Source: DATCRE01 sp964235605 | GTDB lineage: Bacteria > Bacteroidota > Bacteroidia > Cytophagales > Cyclobacteriaceae | Length of the DNA stretch: 34,649 nucleotides | Assembly (NCBI GenBank): GCA_964235605.1 | Contig: CAXSCR010000051.1 | Location: 1-34,649, forward strand | Reading direction: 5' to 3' | In this document: positions 33,452-34,649 of the stretch, in pieces | How positions within the stretch are numbered: position 1 is the first letter of the stretch | Layout of the letters: each line of letters opens with the position of its first letter | The notes under the pieces: model-generated | The model's database searches: none | Told to the model about the DNA's origin: nothing | The model's input: the letters and a program-made list of their open reading frames with translations, nothing else | Position numbers and translations under genes: made by a program

Positions 33452-34615
33452 ATGGAAAGAACGATCCTCAGAATTGTACCCAAATTCGTTAGCCAGTATA
33501 GCTGGAAGCTTTGTGTTATTGTTTTATTGTTACTAGTGGGTTTGCAAAGCCGATCAGCAGCGCAAGAGATTACTATACCACCAGACCTGGTTGTTAGTCG
33601 CGAAACGAAACCAGAATTCCCTGCTATTGAACGCAATTTTACGCTGGCCACTTTATCTGTTGGAACCGTCCAGCAGGTTTTTGCAGCGCCTCCGTGCTTA
33701 ACTGGTAAATACTACATGGGCTTTCAATTGTATTACGATTTGGGTGATACGCAGACTGAACAAAACTGGACCGCTGATCTTTCAATAACATTATTAAACA
33801 ACACAACCGTTCTTTGGACCAAGCCATTGGGCATAAAGATGGTTGATCAAACTTTTATTGCAACCGTTTTTCACGATGTACCCGTACTGTGTGATGTAAA
33901 TTATAAGATCAGAATTGATGCCAAGACAGTCAGTGGCACATCACCCCAAAGTAATATCTATTTGAAATTCTTGCTACATAAATATTTGGATGATGTTTTT
34001 GTTCCGGCAGCAGCCATTACCCTTAATGTAACAAATGCATCTGAAAAATCAATATTAACATGGTCTCATGTTGATCCTCTCACCGCGAAAGCAATACTGT
34101 CGTATGATCTGGAGTGGGTATATATAGCCAATCATGAAGGATTCACAGGCAGCACTGCGCAACAAGCATTTCAGTTTAAGGAACCTGTTCGTATTACCAC
34201 AGCTATTCAGAATTATACACATTCTACCTTTTATCCAAGTGGCAAACTCTACTATCGTGTCCGTGCAGTTGGATATAATCCCCAATATCCTGATCATAGA
34301 ATACCTGGTACATGGTTTTACTATAATAATTTTTTACCCATCACCAATCCAGAGGCGGGCATCAACTGGCAGGAACAAGTTGTATTTGCTGAAGAAGGTA
34401 AGTATAAAAAAATCATTACATATTTTGATGGTTCACTTCGCGACCGCCAGAGTCAAACCAATCTTAGTACGAGCGGTGATACCACCATTGTTGCAGAATC
34501 TCTTTACGATTTTGAAGGACGAAAGGCTGTAGATATATTAGCAGTTCCGGCCGCTTCTATTTCGCTAAAATACAAAGCTGCATTCAATCCTTTCCTGGGC
34601 ACTGAACCACGTTAG
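33452..34615 (+). CDS. RHS-type protein, N-terminal region, stops early
   Basis: This frame encodes 387 residues. A signal anchor (about 18-38, ending SAAQ) precedes a beta-sandwich region and two fibronectin-like stretches (ITLNVTNASEKSILTWSHVD, then LYYRVRAVGYNPQYPDHR). From about 295 the sequence INWQEQVVFAEEGKYKKIIT, YFDGSLRDRQSQTNLST and AESLYDFEGRKAVDILAVP is the N-terminal core block of Bacteroidota RHS-repeat proteins. Those normally continue for a thousand residues or more. Here a TAG at 34613-34615 follows FLGTEPR, while the frame +1 reads open to the window end (ALNHVRSGKNAVISLET). The protein is therefore either truncated or frame-broken. The toxin-like C-terminus, if any, lies outside the window. 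Confidence 0.7.
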   Translation: MERTILRIVPKFVSQYSWKLCVIVLLLLVGLQSRSAAQEITIPPDLVVSRETKPEFPAIERNFTLATLSVGTVQQVFAAPPCLTGKYYMGFQLYYDLGDTQTEQNWTADLSITLLNNTTVLWTKPLGIKMVDQTFIATVFHDVPVLCDVNYKIRIDAKTVSGTSPQSNIYLKFLLHKYLDDVFVPAAAITLNVTNASEKSILTWSHVDPLTAKAILSYDLEWVYIANHEGFTGSTAQQAFQFKEPVRITTAIQNYTHSTFYPSGKLYYRVRAVGYNPQYPDHRIPGTWFYYNNFLPITNPEAGINWQEQVVFAEEGKYKKIITYFDGSLRDRQSQTNLSTSGDTTIVAESLYDFEGRKAVDILAVPAASISLKYKAAFNPFLGTEPR

Positions 34616-34649
34616 AAGTGGTAAAAACGCAGTAATTAGCTTAGAGACG

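Noticed and set aside
34590..34627. ACCAC/GTGGT hairpin at the end of the RHS-type frame as a terminator
   Set aside because: Only five pairs and followed by A residues, not T; it also overlaps the stop codon.
1..34649. CRISPR array or tRNA genes
   Set aside because: No regularly spaced repeats and no cloverleaf with a convincing T-loop were seen, despite the presence of cas6.

Overview
The window looks like an AT-rich chromosomal segment from a Bacteroidota bacterium, most likely of the Cytophagales type. Reasons: a PorE-like OmpA protein (TPR, propeller, regulatory fold, OmpA) and a type IX secretion plug protein (DUF5103 type); a DUF3276 PUR-like protein; an ECF sigma factor paired with a transmembrane/beta-barrel partner; giant YD/RHS-type secreted proteins; few Shine-Dalgarno sequences; and several TAnnTTTG -7 boxes close to start codons. 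No database could be searched, so every family call rests on motifs and architecture read by eye.

Layout. 1-490: gene-free, with what looks like the 3' end (domains V-VI) of a degenerate group II intron. 491-2789 (minus): YheT-type hydrolase, YfiT-type thiol transferase and a TerC membrane protein; the last two overlap by 8 nt. 3072-4511 (minus): orphan protein with three TIR/DUF4062-like modules. 4949-9615: PorE-like OmpA protein, queA (minus) and menC. 9616-11868: an unexplained GC-richer islet, a lipoprotein gene and a LOG-family gene. 11869-12576: gene decay. 12577-16190: DUF58 protein, DUF3276 protein, ychF and a solitary cas6 with no CRISPR array in view. 16187-17464: T9SS plug lipoprotein. 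17554-19854: ECF sigma factor, its membrane/beta-barrel partner and a 57-aa membrane peptide. 19904-21820: ABC-F ATPase. 21954-23132: sorbosone-dehydrogenase-like lipoprotein. 23261-23443: a small broken gene. 23523 to near the window end: a tightly packed operon of lipoprotein, two giant secreted proteins, a small secreted protein and the N-terminal part of an RHS-type protein.

How genes work together. The sigma operon and the 57-aa gene share a promoter-like signature: the same 12-mer TTCCAACCTTTC, the same 21-nt AAC-to-GTC offset and the same 35-nt GTC-to-ATG distance. This suggests a small autoregulated ECF regulon. The PorE-like and plug proteins belong to, or resemble parts of, the type IX secretion apparatus, which could export the giant proteins at the right end. 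Those giant genes are joined by ATGA overlaps and 3-4-nt gaps. Two of them carry single-base frame disruptions at A4 tracts, and the terminal RHS-type frame stops early. They are therefore decaying, or affected by sequencing errors, or expressed by frameshifting.

The most promising leads are the ECF promoter pair, the orphan Cas6, the triple-TIR-like orphan and the frame-disrupted RHS-type locus.
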